Positions 26,652 to 35,434 of a stretch of 64,000 bases of DNA are shown one piece after another (position 1 is the first letter of the stretch; the number at the start of each line of letters is the position of its first letter). A model generated the notes under the pieces. That model saw nothing but the letters and a program-made list of their open reading frames with translations. It was not told the DNA's origin and searched no databases. The stretch lies in the NCBI RefSeq assembly GCF_946480305.1, contig NZ_CAMLJQ010000020.1:8201-72200 (forward strand), in the 5' to 3' direction. A program made the position numbers and the translations under genes. Source of the DNA: an uncultured Caldimonas sp. GTDB taxonomy: Bacteria > Pseudomonadota > Gammaproteobacteria > Burkholderiales > Burkholderiaceae.

Positions 26652-28393
26652 ACCGCCGACGAGCACGCGGGCAAGTGCAGCGTCGTCATGGCCCCGGCGT
26701 CGATGCCCTGCCCGCTGCCGTGTTCCCGCCAGCGTGCATGGCTGACCGGCAGCTTGCCGAGGTCGAGCGTGACGTCGGCCGCTGCACCACGGTTGACGAA
26801 CACCAGCGTGGCATGTGAAGCGTCATAGCGTGCGTAGCCGAACACATCGCCCTCGCAGACCAGCAGCTGATAGTCGCCCCGAGCCCATTCGCGTCGCTCC
26901 CCGCGCAGGTGCACGAGAGCCCGGTAGTGCTCGAACAGCGCCGTGTTCCAGCCCGCCCGATCCCACTCGAAGCAGCGGCGGCAGTCGGGGTCGGGGCCGC
27001 CTTCGAGACCGATCTCGTCGCCGTAGTAGATGCACGGCACGCCCGGATAGCTCATCAACAGCGTCACGGCGAGTTTCATCGCGGCGGTGTCGCCTCGCAG
27101 CAGCGTGAGCAGGCGTGGGGTGTCATGGCTGTCGAGCAGGTTCAGCTGCGCGAGCTGGTTGGCATACGGGATGGCGGCGCGCGCGCGGGAGAGCCATTGC
27201 TCGAATTCTTGCGTGGCGAGCGGCAGTGGCTGACCGTGACCGTCGACGCCTGCAACCCAGGCCCACACCGGGTGCGCGAAGCCGTAGTAGTTCATCGCGC
27301 CATCCTCCTGGTCGCCCTGCAGCCAGGGCGTGGCCTCGAAGAAGTGCTCGCCGATTAGGCACGCCTGGGGCACGAGCTGCTTCACCGCGGCGCGCATCTC
27401 CCGCATGTAGTGGGCGTTGTTCCATGAGCCGCGGCCTTCGCCGAGCATGTGCACGGCGTCGAGGCGCCAGCCGTCGATCGCATAGGGCGGTTTCAGCCAG
27501 TGCTGCAGCACCGAATCAGGTGCTGCATACATCGCCTGGCGTACGGCGGGTTGGGCGTAGTCGAGCACCGGCAACGTCGGGTAGCCCTTCCAGCCGCGCA
27601 CGCTGCCGTCGTCGTTGTAGGCATACCAATCGGGGTGCCGGTGGAACCAGGGGTGCTCGGCGCCGGTGTGGTTGACGACCGCGTCGAGCACGATCTTCAT
27701 GTGGCGCTCGTGCAGCGCCTCGCACAGCTGCTGCAGCGCAGCGTCGCCGCCCAGCGTGGGCTCGACGCGGAAGTAGTCGGCCGTGTCGTAGCGGTGATTG
27801 CTGGGCGAGGCAAACACCGGGTTCAGGTACAGCGCACTCACGCCGAGCTCGTGCTGCAGGTAGTCGAGCGCGGCCGTCACACCGGGCAGGTCGCCGCCGT
27901 AGAACACGTTGGTGGGGTGCTCGCGCGGCACCGGTTCGCCCCAGGCTTTCAGGATGGCGCCAGAGGCAAAGTCGACCGCTTGCGGCGGTGCGGGATCGGC
28001 GCGCCGGAAACGATCGGGGAAGACCTGATAGAACACCTGCTCGTACAACCACGCAGGCGGTGCGTCGTGCGGGTGGATGCGAAAGTGCACCCCTTCAGGC
28101 GGGACGTGCGGGTGCTGGCCGTCTCCCGCCAGCCACCGTTGACCGCGCGGCGTGGCCACCTTGAAGCAATAGCGGGTGACGCGGTTGCCGATGTCCCAGG
28201 GGAGCCACGCTTCGTGCACGGCATGGCCGCCGTCCATGCCTGCAGGTGTCATCCGGATCAGTTCTTCCTCGTTGTCCGGCAGCGTGCGCAGGTAGGCGGT
28301 CACGGGCGCATCACTGCGAACGAACAGGCGCACGCGGCAGCCGTGGGCGGAGGGTTCGAGCCAGGGGGCGATCTGGGGGTGCAGCAGGTCCAT
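26633..28393 (-). CDS. GH13 alpha-amylase family enzyme (maltodextrin glucosidase/neopullulanase type)
   Basis: The 586-residue enzyme has an N-terminal beta-sandwich (about 1-120), then a catalytic barrel. Conserved GH13 regions are visible: DAVVNHTG (region I), GWRLDAVHML (region II, nucleophile Asp), GEHFFEAT (region III, acid/base Glu) and LLDSHDTPR (region IV). The order and the N-terminal domain fit MalZ-like enzymes that trim maltodextrins. No signal peptide, so it acts in the cytoplasm. It lies 17 bases after the tetR gene, so it is probably regulated with it. Start ATG 28393 begins MDLLHPQIAPWL. Confidence 0.9.
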   Translation of the reverse strand: MDLLHPQIAPWLEPSAHGCRVRLFVRSDAPVTAYLRTLPDNEEELIRMTPAGMDGGHAVHEAWLPWDIGNRVTRYCFKVATPRGQRWLAGDGQHPHVPPEGVHFRIHPHDAPPAWLYEQVFYQVFPDRFRRADPAPPQAVDFASGAILKAWGEPVPREHPTNVFYGGDLPGVTAALDYLQHELGVSALYLNPVFASPSNHRYDTADYFRVEPTLGGDAALQQLCEALHERHMKIVLDAVVNHTGAEHPWFHRHPDWYAYNDDGSVRGWKGYPTLPVLDYAQPAVRQAMYAAPDSVLQHWLKPPYAIDGWRLDAVHMLGEGRGSWNNAHYMREMRAAVKQLVPQACLIGEHFFEATPWLQGDQEDGAMNYYGFAHPVWAWVAGVDGHGQPLPLATQEFEQWLSRARAAIPYANQLAQLNLLDSHDTPRLLTLLRGDTAAMKLAVTLLMSYPGVPCIYYGDEIGLEGGPDPDCRRCFEWDRAGWNTALFEHYRALVHLRGERREWARGDYQLLVCEGDVFGYARYDASHATLVFVNRGAAADVTLDLGKLPVSHARWREHGSGQGIDAGAMTTLHLPACSSAVYLSVN

Positions 28394-28410
28394 GGTGGGT
28401 CTGTGGGCAG

Positions 28411-28971
28411 TCAGTGGGCGAGCAGGCGATCGGGCAGCGCGCGCACGACGGCGCGGAACAGTTTCATGTCGTCGAGGGTGCGGGCCAGCACCATGGCACC
28501 CTCGATCTGGATGTAGGCGTCCAACGCGCGGGCCGCGGCCGTGCGCTTGTCGATGCCGCAGGCTTCGAGCAGCGTCGCCAGCTCGGTGAGCCCGGCGCGC
28601 ACACGTGCGGCGATCTGCGGGCCGAACACCCGGCGTGCGGCACCGTAGGTGAAGACGTTCATCAGCGTGAGCTGGTGCGTGCGGGTGTGCACCTCGTCGA
28701 TCGCCGCGAACATGCCGCGGATCTTTTCCTCGGGAGGCAGCTCGCGTTCGAGCAGTGCACCGATGTGTTCTGCGCCCCACCGGTCGGAGTGCTGCAGCAC
28801 GGCCTCGGCCATCTGCTCCTTGCCGCCGGGGAAGTGGTGATACAGGCTGGCCTTGCCCAGCCCGGTGGCCGCCGAGATGACCGCGAGCGTCGCGCCGTCG
28901 TAACCGTATTCATAGAACACGTCGACGAGCTTCTCGATCATTTCTTCTCGGCTGAGCAGGGCGCGGCTCAT
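28411..28971 (-). CDS. TetR family transcriptional regulator
   Basis: This 186-residue regulator has an N-terminal TetR helix-turn-helix (EMIEKLVDVFYEYGYDGATLAVISAATGLGKASLYHHFPGGKEQM). A helical ligand-binding domain follows, resembling the group with a TetR_C LmrA/YxaF-type fold. It is divergent from the exported protein at 29061, and a good dyad operator sits between them. It probably represses itself, the GH13 gene behind it and possibly the divergent gene. The effector is unknown. Confidence 0.9.
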   Translation of the reverse strand: MSRALLSREEMIEKLVDVFYEYGYDGATLAVISAATGLGKASLYHHFPGGKEQMAEAVLQHSDRWGAEHIGALLERELPPEEKIRGMFAAIDEVHTRTHQLTLMNVFTYGAARRVFGPQIAARVRAGLTELATLLEACGIDKRTAAARALDAYIQIEGAMVLARTLDDMKLFRAVVRALPDRLLAH

Positions 28972-29016
28972 GGGGCAGGTCTTTCACGCGGTTGACGTCC
29001 GCGACTCGGTGGAAAT

Positions 29017-29040
29017 ACTATACCGAACGATCGGTACAGT
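29017..29040. promoter_or_regulatory. Dyad operator between tetR and the divergent gene
   Basis: The symmetric pattern ACT-N-TACCG-N6-CGGTA-N-AGT is centred at 29028.5. The TACCG arm is 29021-29025 and CGGTA is 29032-29036. TACCGA-N-CGATCGGTA-type dyads are typical of TetR-family autoregulatory sites. It lies 46 bases before the tetR start and 21 before the divergent ATG. Confidence 0.6.
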
Positions 29041-29060
29041 CATTCCCTGTTGGAGATTTC

Positions 29061-30503
29061 ATGTTGCGACGACACATCACCACGGCCCTCGTTGCCTTGG
29101 CCGTGCTGCTGCCGGCCGTGGTGCCTGCCCGCGATGCCCCGGCCTCGTTGATCACCGCGGAGCAATGGGTGCAACACGCCCGGCAAGACCTGTTGCCCTG
29201 GTGGCTGCACCCGGCGGCGCTGGGCGAGCCATATGGCCGCTTCCCGACCTTCCGCTGTCTCGATGGACGGGCCTACGACGTGGCGGCCCCGTGCCCGGAG
29301 CTGACCGGAGCGCCGCAATGGGTGCGTTCGGAGCTGGGCCGGCAGTACGTGCGCATGCAGGCACGACAGGTGTTCGCGTATGCCGTCGGCTTTCATTTGA
29401 CGGGCGACGTCGCCCTGTTGCGCCATGCGAAGGCGGGCGTCGACGACATCCGCACGCGAGCGCTCGATGCGCGCAGCGGTAGCGCTGCGACCTACTTCGA
29501 TGTCGAAGGCCGTCCGCAGCCGCGCGTCGGCGAACGCACGGCGCAAGACCTCGCCTATGCCGGCATTGCGCTGGCGTCGTACCACTACCTCACCCGCGAT
29601 GCCGCTGTGCTGGACGACCTGGACCGCCTGCATCGCCACGTGATGAGTCACTTCGACGAGCAACAGGGCCACATGCGCTGGACGCTCACCGGTGAGCAGC
29701 GCGGCGAGCTGGTGGCCCAACTCGACCCGCTCAACGCCTACATGGTGCTGACGCTGCCGACGTTGTCCGGCGAACGGCGTGCGCGATGGTCGGCCGACAT
29801 GCGCAGGCTCGTGCAAGCCATCCGTACCCGCTACTGCGCACAACCCGAGCCGCGCTGCCTCGGCACCCTGGAAGCGGGTGGAGAGCGGCCGGGCGCGCGC
29901 CACAACGACTTCGGCCACAGCGGCAAGGCCTACTGGATGGTGATGCTGGCCGGTCGGCAGCTGGGCGACGCGGAGATGACCGCGTGGGCGCGTCGTCAGG
30001 GGGCGGCCTTGCTGGATCAGGCGTATGTGTCGGAAGACGGCACCTGGGCTTCCGCATGGACAGCCGATGGGCTGGACGAAAGCCGCAGCTGGTGGATTCA
30101 CGCCGAGCTGGACCAGCTCGCCGCGACGCTCGCACTCGAGCAGCCTGCACTCAAGGCACGGTTCGCTCGCACCACGCGCTATTGGCTTGAGCGCTTCGTG
30201 GACCGCGAGCGCGGCGAGGTGCACGGTGGGCTGTCATCTGAAGGCTTGCCGCCGCCTGTGAGCCTGAAGCAGCACCACTGGAAGAACGGCTACCACTCCC
30301 TGGAGCACGCGTTGATCGGCTACATCGCAACGCAGGCCCTGCAGGGCCGGCCAGCGACGCTGCATTTCGCCGTCGACGACCGCCGGGCACCGCTGACGCC
30401 CTATCTGTTCGACGGGCGCGTGATCGAGCGCGAAGGGGTGCAGCGACCCGGCGAACCCACCGTGTGGCGGGTGCGGTTCGATATCGGCTCACACGGTCGA
30501 TAG
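29061..30503 (+). CDS. Exported protein, possible alpha/alpha-barrel carbohydrate-active enzyme
   Basis: The 480-residue product has a clear signal peptide (MLRRHITTALVALAVLLPAVVPARDA). Its helical, aromatic-rich body has paired motifs such as DLAYAGIALASYHYLT, HNDFGHSGKAYWMVML, DESRSWWIHAELDQLAATLAL and HHWKNGYHSLEHALIGYIA. The spacing of these helices suggests an (alpha/alpha)6 barrel of the N-acylglucosamine 2-epimerase or glycosidase type, but no family is firmly recognised. It acts in the periplasm or outside. Its promoter region contains the TetR dyad. A bidirectional terminator follows. Confidence 0.6.
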   Translation: MLRRHITTALVALAVLLPAVVPARDAPASLITAEQWVQHARQDLLPWWLHPAALGEPYGRFPTFRCLDGRAYDVAAPCPELTGAPQWVRSELGRQYVRMQARQVFAYAVGFHLTGDVALLRHAKAGVDDIRTRALDARSGSAATYFDVEGRPQPRVGERTAQDLAYAGIALASYHYLTRDAAVLDDLDRLHRHVMSHFDEQQGHMRWTLTGEQRGELVAQLDPLNAYMVLTLPTLSGERRARWSADMRRLVQAIRTRYCAQPEPRCLGTLEAGGERPGARHNDFGHSGKAYWMVMLAGRQLGDAEMTAWARRQGAALLDQAYVSEDGTWASAWTADGLDESRSWWIHAELDQLAATLALEQPALKARFARTTRYWLERFVDRERGEVHGGLSSEGLPPPVSLKQHHWKNGYHSLEHALIGYIATQALQGRPATLHFAVDDRRAPLTPYLFDGRVIEREGVQRPGEPTVWRVRFDIGSHGR

Positions 30504-30520
30504 CCACCCTCACACGGACA

Positions 30521-30543
30521 AAACCCGCCTCGAAGGCGGGTTT
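30521..30543. terminator. Bidirectional intrinsic terminator
   Basis: AAACCCGCCT (30521-30530) and AGGCGGGTTT (30534-30543) form a 10-bp stem with a three-base loop, A/U-flanked on both sides. It lies between the rightward exported-protein gene and the leftward DUF4148 gene, so it can serve both. Confidence 0.8.
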
Positions 30544-30584
30544 GCTTCATCTTGGCCGGCCCTTGTCGGCCAGCGAGCGGTGTG

Positions 30585-30905
30585 TCAGCCGCCGAAGTTG
30601 GTCTCGTCTGCGGCCGAGAAACGGTTCTGGCGCAGGTAGCTGATGGTTTCCTTGCGCACGTCCTCGCGGCTGCGCGCCACGCCGGTGGTGCGCTCGTTCG
30701 GGAACACGCTCAATTCGCCGCTGAAGACCGGCAGGTTGCCTTGCTCACGAGCGGCGGCCAGTTCGGCCTTGACTTCGTCGCGGGTCTTGCCCGAGGTGGT
30801 CTTCGCGGGGAAGGCGAGGTCGTCAGCCGACACTTCCTGGGCGAATGCGCCAGCAGCGGCAAAGGCGGAGAGGGCAGCGACGATGAGGGACTTCTTGACG
30901 TTCAT
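30585..30905 (-). CDS. DUF4148 domain-containing exported protein
   Basis: A small protein of 106 residues with a signal peptide (MNVKKSLIVAALSAFAAAGAFA). The mature part holds the DUF4148 pattern KTRDEVKAELAAAREQGNLP and a second R-D-V-R-K segment. Proteins of this kind are common and multi-copy in Burkholderiales; their function is unknown. The codon bias matches its neighbours. A purine-rich AAAGACTGG-type leader and an AT-richer region upstream (30906-31094) hold the promoter for this gene and the divergent lysR gene. Confidence 0.85.
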   Translation of the reverse strand: MNVKKSLIVAALSAFAAAGAFAQEVSADDLAFPAKTTSGKTRDEVKAELAAAREQGNLPVFSGELSVFPNERTTGVARSREDVRKETISYLRQNRFSAADETNFGG

Positions 30906-31094
30906 TTGTAAGCTCCAAAGACTGGGTTGACGGGGCCGGGAAGGAGGTCGTGCCGCCTGCCCGCGTCGGTGAGTCGCATCGCTTGTTTCGTTGGGCTCAT
31001 CGATGGGCTCAACTTTAGGTAGTAACCCTAGGCAGATAAACGGTCTTTCCTTCAATGAATAATTGCCGAATCTGCAACAAACACCGAGGGCGAG

Positions 31095-32096
31095 ATGGAC
31101 CGGCTGCATTCGATGCGTGTGTTCGCGAAGGTCATCGACGAGGGCAGCTTCGCCGCCGCGGCGCGCTCGCTGGACCTGTCCGCCGCGGTCGTTACCCGCC
31201 TCGTCGCCGACCTGGAAGCACATCTCGGCGCCCGGTTGATCCAGCGCACCACGCGACGCCTGGCCCTCACGGAAGTGGGCGAGACCTACCTCGAGCGCGT
31301 ACGGCAGATCCTGGGCGAGGTCGACGAGGCGGAAGCGCTGGCCAGTGCGGCGGTGGCGGAGCCGAAAGGTCATCTGCGCGTGCTCGTTCCCGGCGCCTTC
31401 GCGGTGCACCAACTGGCCAAGCACCTGCCGAAGTTTCGCGACCAGTGCCCCAAGGTCACGGTCGACTTGACGGCCGGTGGGCCCGTGGAGGCGGCCGACG
31501 AGGCCTACGACGTGTCCGTCCTGATCGTTGGCCCGCGGCCGCTGAACGGTGATTTCGTGGCACGCAAGCTGGCGCGGACCGAGGTCGTCGCCTGCGCTGC
31601 CCCGCAATACCTGGACCGCTATGGCCGGCCCAACCACCCGAGCGAGCTGGGTGGCCACGAGTGCCTGGTGGCCAACCTGCCGAACGTGCCGCGCACCTGG
31701 CGCTTCGAGAACTGCCCGTTCGGCATGCCGGCCGCGGGCGGCGTCGAGATCGAGCCCCGTGCCGCGCTGACCACCCATCACATCGACACGCTCTACGCTG
31801 CGGCACTGGCCGGCCTGGGCATCGTCGGGCTGCCGTCCTTCATGGTCGAGGACGCCCTGCTGGAACACGCGCTGGAGCGCGTGCTGCCCGAATGGCGGAT
31901 CATGAGCTATTCCATCTATGCCGCCATGCCGAGCCGCAAGTACGTGCCGGCTCGCACGCGCGCGTTCATGGACTTCCTCGTCAGCACCTTCGGTTCGGAA
32001 GACCGCGACCCCTGGCTCGCGGCCGCGGGATGCGAGACGACCGTGCAGGAGCCCGACACCTTCGAGATCCGGCCCGAACCCGCGCTGGTGCCCTGA
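31095..32096 (+). CDS. LysR family transcriptional regulator
   Basis: The 333-residue regulator has the N-terminal winged helix-turn-helix (MDRLHSMRVFAKVIDEGSFAAAARSLDLSAAVVTRLVADLE with LTEVGETYLER). A type-2 periplasmic-binding-like effector domain follows (about 95-300). It belongs to the MDR-x-x-x-M-x-x-F group of transcriptional regulators close to DmlR/AaeR-like proteins. The tail after about residue 305 is slightly long. The neighbour it most plausibly controls is the divergent DUF4148 gene; targets are otherwise unknown. Confidence 0.92.
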   Translation: MDRLHSMRVFAKVIDEGSFAAAARSLDLSAAVVTRLVADLEAHLGARLIQRTTRRLALTEVGETYLERVRQILGEVDEAEALASAAVAEPKGHLRVLVPGAFAVHQLAKHLPKFRDQCPKVTVDLTAGGPVEAADEAYDVSVLIVGPRPLNGDFVARKLARTEVVACAAPQYLDRYGRPNHPSELGGHECLVANLPNVPRTWRFENCPFGMPAAGGVEIEPRAALTTHHIDTLYAAALAGLGIVGLPSFMVEDALLEHALERVLPEWRIMSYSIYAAMPSRKYVPARTRAFMDFLVSTFGSEDRDPWLAAAGCETTVQEPDTFEIRPEPALVP

Positions 32097-32315
32097 AGCT
32101 GTCCGAGTTGTCACACCGGCCGGCAGGTGCTTGCCCGAAGGCAGGGAAAGCGTGACCAAAGTCCGTGTGCGCACATCGCGCATCACCTAACCTGTCAGCG
32201 CCCTGTCAATGTTTGCAGGGTCGTACCGAAAACAGACAAAACGCGGCCACATTCGTCTGCAGAACCCGCGCGGGGAGTTTCCTGTTCAGGGCCTTGAGCT
32301 CGGATGAGGTGTTCC

Positions 32316-34092
32316 ATGCGCAACTTGAAGATTTCGACCCGCCTGTTCCTGATGGTCGGGTTGCTGGTGAGCCTGCTGCTGTTCGTCGGCGGCCTGGGGT
32401 TGCTGGGCATCGTGAAGACCGACGGCAGCCTGCAGCGCGTCTATGAGCGCAACACCGTGCCGATCACCCAGATCGCCGACATCCAGGAACGGCTGCTCGT
32501 CAACAGGCTCGCCGTTGCGGTGTCGCTGGTCACGCCGACGCCGGAAGTCATCGACCCCTCGATCGAACTGATCGAGTCCAACATCGCAGAGATCACCAAG
32601 ATCTGGAACGCCTACGCGCAAACGCTGGACGGCGGCGAGGAGGAACAGCTCGCCCGTGAGTTCGCCGAACACCGGGGGCGGTTCGTCCAGCAGGGCTTGC
32701 TTCCCACCGTGGCGGCGCTGCGCGCGAACGACGTCGAGCAGGCGCGACGCCTGACGGAAACGGCGGTCCGGCCTCTGTACGAACCGGTGGGCAAGGGGAT
32801 CGGCGACCTGATGGCGTTGCAGCTGCGTTCGGCCCATCACGAGTACGAGGCCGCGGTCGCGTTGTACGAGCAGGTGCGCAATGCCACGGTGGGCGCGGTG
32901 CTGCTGGGGGCCGTGTTCGCGGTGGTGTTCAGCATGGCGCTGGTCCGGGGCGTGGTTCGGTCGCTGGCGCAGGCGGTTCAGGTGGCCGAATCCGTCGCCG
33001 CGGGCGACCTGACGCGGCAGGTTGCCGCCGAGGGTCGTGACGAGGTGGCGACGTTGATGAAGTCGCTCGCGTCGATGCGAGAGGGCCTGGTCCGGGTGGT
33101 CGGCGGCGTGCGCGGCAGCGCCCAGAGCGTCGCCACGGCCTGTACGCAGATTGCGCAGGGCAACAGTGACCTGTCGTCGCGTACCGAGGAGCAGGCTTCC
33201 GCGCTGGAACAGACGGCGGCGTCGATGGAGGAACTCCGGTGCAGCGTGAAGCAGAACGCCGACAACGCGCAGCAGGCCGACCAACTGGCGCGCGGGGCCA
33301 GCGAGGTCGCGGCGCAGGGCGGCCAGGTGGTCGCGCAGGTGGTCCACACGATGAAGGGCATCAACGAGAGTTCGTCGAAGATCGCCGAGATCATCGGGGT
33401 GATCGACGGGATTGCGTTCCAGACCAACATCCTCGCGCTGAACGCCGCCGTCGAGGCTGCGCGGGCCGGCGAACAGGGACGCGGGTTCGCCGTGGTGGCC
33501 GCCGAAGTGCGCAACCTCGCGCAACGCAGTGCGCAGGCGGCGCGCGAGATCAAGACACTCATCGGCGCCAGCGTGGAACGCGTCGAGCAGGGCTCCGAGC
33601 TGGTCGACAAGGCCGGCCGGGCGATGACGGAGATCGTGACGGCCGTCACGCGTCGAGCAGGGCTCCGAGCTGGTCGACAAGGCCGGCCGGGCGATGACGG
33701 AGATCGTGACGGCCGTCAAGCGCGTGAGCGACGTCGTGGCCGAGATCAGCGCGGCCAGTGTCGAGCAAAGCTCGGGTGTGTCGCAGATCGGCGAGGCCGT
33801 GGTGCAGATGGATCAGGCAACGCAGCAGAACGCGGCCCTGGTCGAGGAAAGCGCTGCGGCGGCGGAAAGCCTGAAGCAGCAGGCCCGGCAACTGGTCGAG
33901 GCGGTCGCCGTGTTCAGGCTCGCGCAAGACGAGTCGCGGGACGATGCGGCACTGGCCGTGAAACACGTGCAGCCGTCTGCGCCGGCGCACCGGGCTGCCG
34001 CCGTGCCGCTGGCGCCTGCGGGGCCACGTACGCCCGCACCTGCGCCAGCGAGGCCTGTTGCAGCCGTCGAGGAGGAGTGGGCGACGTTCTAG
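32316..34092 (+). pseudogene. Methyl-accepting chemotaxis protein, frameshifted by a 70-bp tandem duplication
   Basis: The first frame encodes TM1 (about 9-31), a periplasmic four-helix-bundle sensor, TM2 (about 192-216), HAMP, and the MCP signalling domain through [33 protein letters not shown]. After TEIVTAV the frame shifts and runs into unrelated sequence to 34481. The correct continuation is in the next frame: [20 protein letters not shown] up to EEEWATF at 34092. Removing one copy of the 70-bp repeat restores one intact receptor. The lost tail includes a W-x-x-F pentapeptide resembling the CheR/CheB tether NWETF. This may be a real mutation, a reversible switch, or an assembly artefact. 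Confidence 0.85.
33579..33718 (+). repeat. Exact 70-bp tandem duplication inside the MCP gene
   Basis: Bases 33579-33648 and 33649-33718 are identical, each starting CGCGTCGAGCAGGGCTCCG and ending GACGGCCGTCA. Seventy is not a multiple of three, so the second copy shifts the frame by one. Natural flanks on both sides (GGAA before, AGCGCGTGAGC after) join correctly if one copy is removed. Confidence 0.97.
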
Positions 34093-34236
34093 TCCGCTGC
34101 GTCACGGGAATGGCACCCCCGCCGGATTGTTCCCGCCCGGCTGCGCGCTGCGCCTGTCATGCAGCCGTTTTCGCCGGAACTTCGCTTTGCACTGCCTGCG
34201 CTCGACACTTGTTCTACGAACTCGCGGGACAGCACG

Positions 34237-35277
34237 CTAGAACGTGTAGCCGGCCTTGCGGTCCTCGCCGGCCAGCCGCTCGAGCAGCTGCGCCAGCGGC
34301 GTCAGCACGCTGTAGCGCGTGGTCACGCGGTGCGCGTAGCGCCACACCAGCGGCAGGTCTTTCAGGTAGCCGTCCTTGCCGTCGCGGTGGTACAGCCGGC
34401 AGAAGATGCCGAGCACCTTCAGGTGGCGTTGCAGGCCCATCCACTCGAAGTCGCGCCAGAACTCGCCGAAGTCGGCGCTGACCGGCACGCCGGCCTTGCG
34501 CGCCTTCTCCCAGTAGCGCACTGCCCAGTCGATCTGCTGCTCTTCTTCCCATTCGATGTAGGCGTCGCGCAGCAGCGAAACGAGGTCATAGGTGACCGGG
34601 CCCCACACGGCGTCCTGGAAGTCGATGATGCCGGGGTTGTCGGGCTGGCCCAGCGCGCCGCAGACCATCAGGTTGCGCGAGTGGTAATCGCGGTGCACCA
34701 GCACGCGCGGCTGCGCGAGGTTGTTGCGCAGGATCAGCTCGAAGCTGCGTTCGAGCTGGATGCGTTCGTTGTCCGTCAGTGTGACGCCACCGTGGCGGGC
34801 GATGTACCAGTCGGGGAACAGCTGCAGCTCGCGCGTGAGCAGCTCGCGGTCGTAGGTCGGCACCTCGTGCTCGGCGGCGATGCCTTGCATGCGCACCAGC
34901 GCCGTCGTCGCGTCGTCGTAAAGCGCAGGCGCGCTGCCCGCGTCCAACTGCGCCAGGTAGGTGGTCGAGCCGAGGTCGGAGAGCAGCATGAAGCCTTCCG
35001 CCTCGTTCCATTCGAGGATCTGCGGCGCGTTCAACCCGGCGGCCCGCAGCAGCCGCGCGACCTTGACGAAAGGCCGGCAGTCTTCATGCGACGGCGGCGC
35101 ATCCATCACGATCAGGCTGCCGTGCGCGGCGTCCACCCGGAAATAGCGCCGGAAGCTCGCATCGGCGCTCGCGCTGCGCACGGACGAGGCATCGATGCCA
35201 TGGCGGCCCAGGCTTGCAAGCCATAGTTCGAAAGCGGCGCGGCGTTGCTCGTCGGCCCAGGTGATCGCAGGCGTCAT
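34237..35277 (-). CDS. amgK: Phosphotransferase of the APH fold, AmgK-like anomeric sugar kinase
   Basis: This 346-residue kinase has the aminoglycoside-phosphotransferase fold. It shows the catalytic loop [14 protein letters not shown] (Asp in HRDYHSRN), the metal-binding [11 protein letters not shown] and the substrate segment [12 protein letters not shown]. Its position divergent from lptD matches the gene called amgK, which phosphorylates N-acetylmuramate/N-acetylglucosamine at C1 in peptidoglycan recycling. The usual downstream partner murU is not adjacent; the broken chemoreceptor gene lies there, convergent. Start is [20 protein letters not shown]. Confidence 0.8.
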   Translation of the reverse strand: MTPAITWADEQRRAAFELWLASLGRHGIDASSVRSASADASFRRYFRVDAAHGSLIVMDAPPSHEDCRPFVKVARLLRAAGLNAPQILEWNEAEGFMLLSDLGSTTYLAQLDAGSAPALYDDATTALVRMQGIAAEHEVPTYDRELLTRELQLFPDWYIARHGGVTLTDNERIQLERSFELILRNNLAQPRVLVHRDYHSRNLMVCGALGQPDNPGIIDFQDAVWGPVTYDLVSLLRDAYIEWEEEQQIDWAVRYWEKARKAGVPVSADFGEFWRDFEWMGLQRHLKVLGIFCRLYHRDGKDGYLKDLPLVWRYAHRVTTRYSVLTPLAQLLERLAGEDRKAGYTF

Positions 35278-35434
35278 CTTGTCGAGGGAGGCAGGGAGAT
35301 CAGGGGGATCACATCGCGCTACAACCGCGCACGGCAGGACGCGGCGGCGACGCGAGAGGCTCATGGAATAATCGACGATTCTACAAACCCGCCTCGCAGG
35401 CGGCCTCCCATCCCCTATACGCTGTTGCCGCCTC

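Noticed and set aside
33694..34481. Extra C-terminal sequence of the chemoreceptor in its first frame, to 34481
   Set aside because: After the 70-bp duplication this frame is Arg/Gly-rich nonsense, while the next frame continues the MCP signalling domain, so it is not a real extension.
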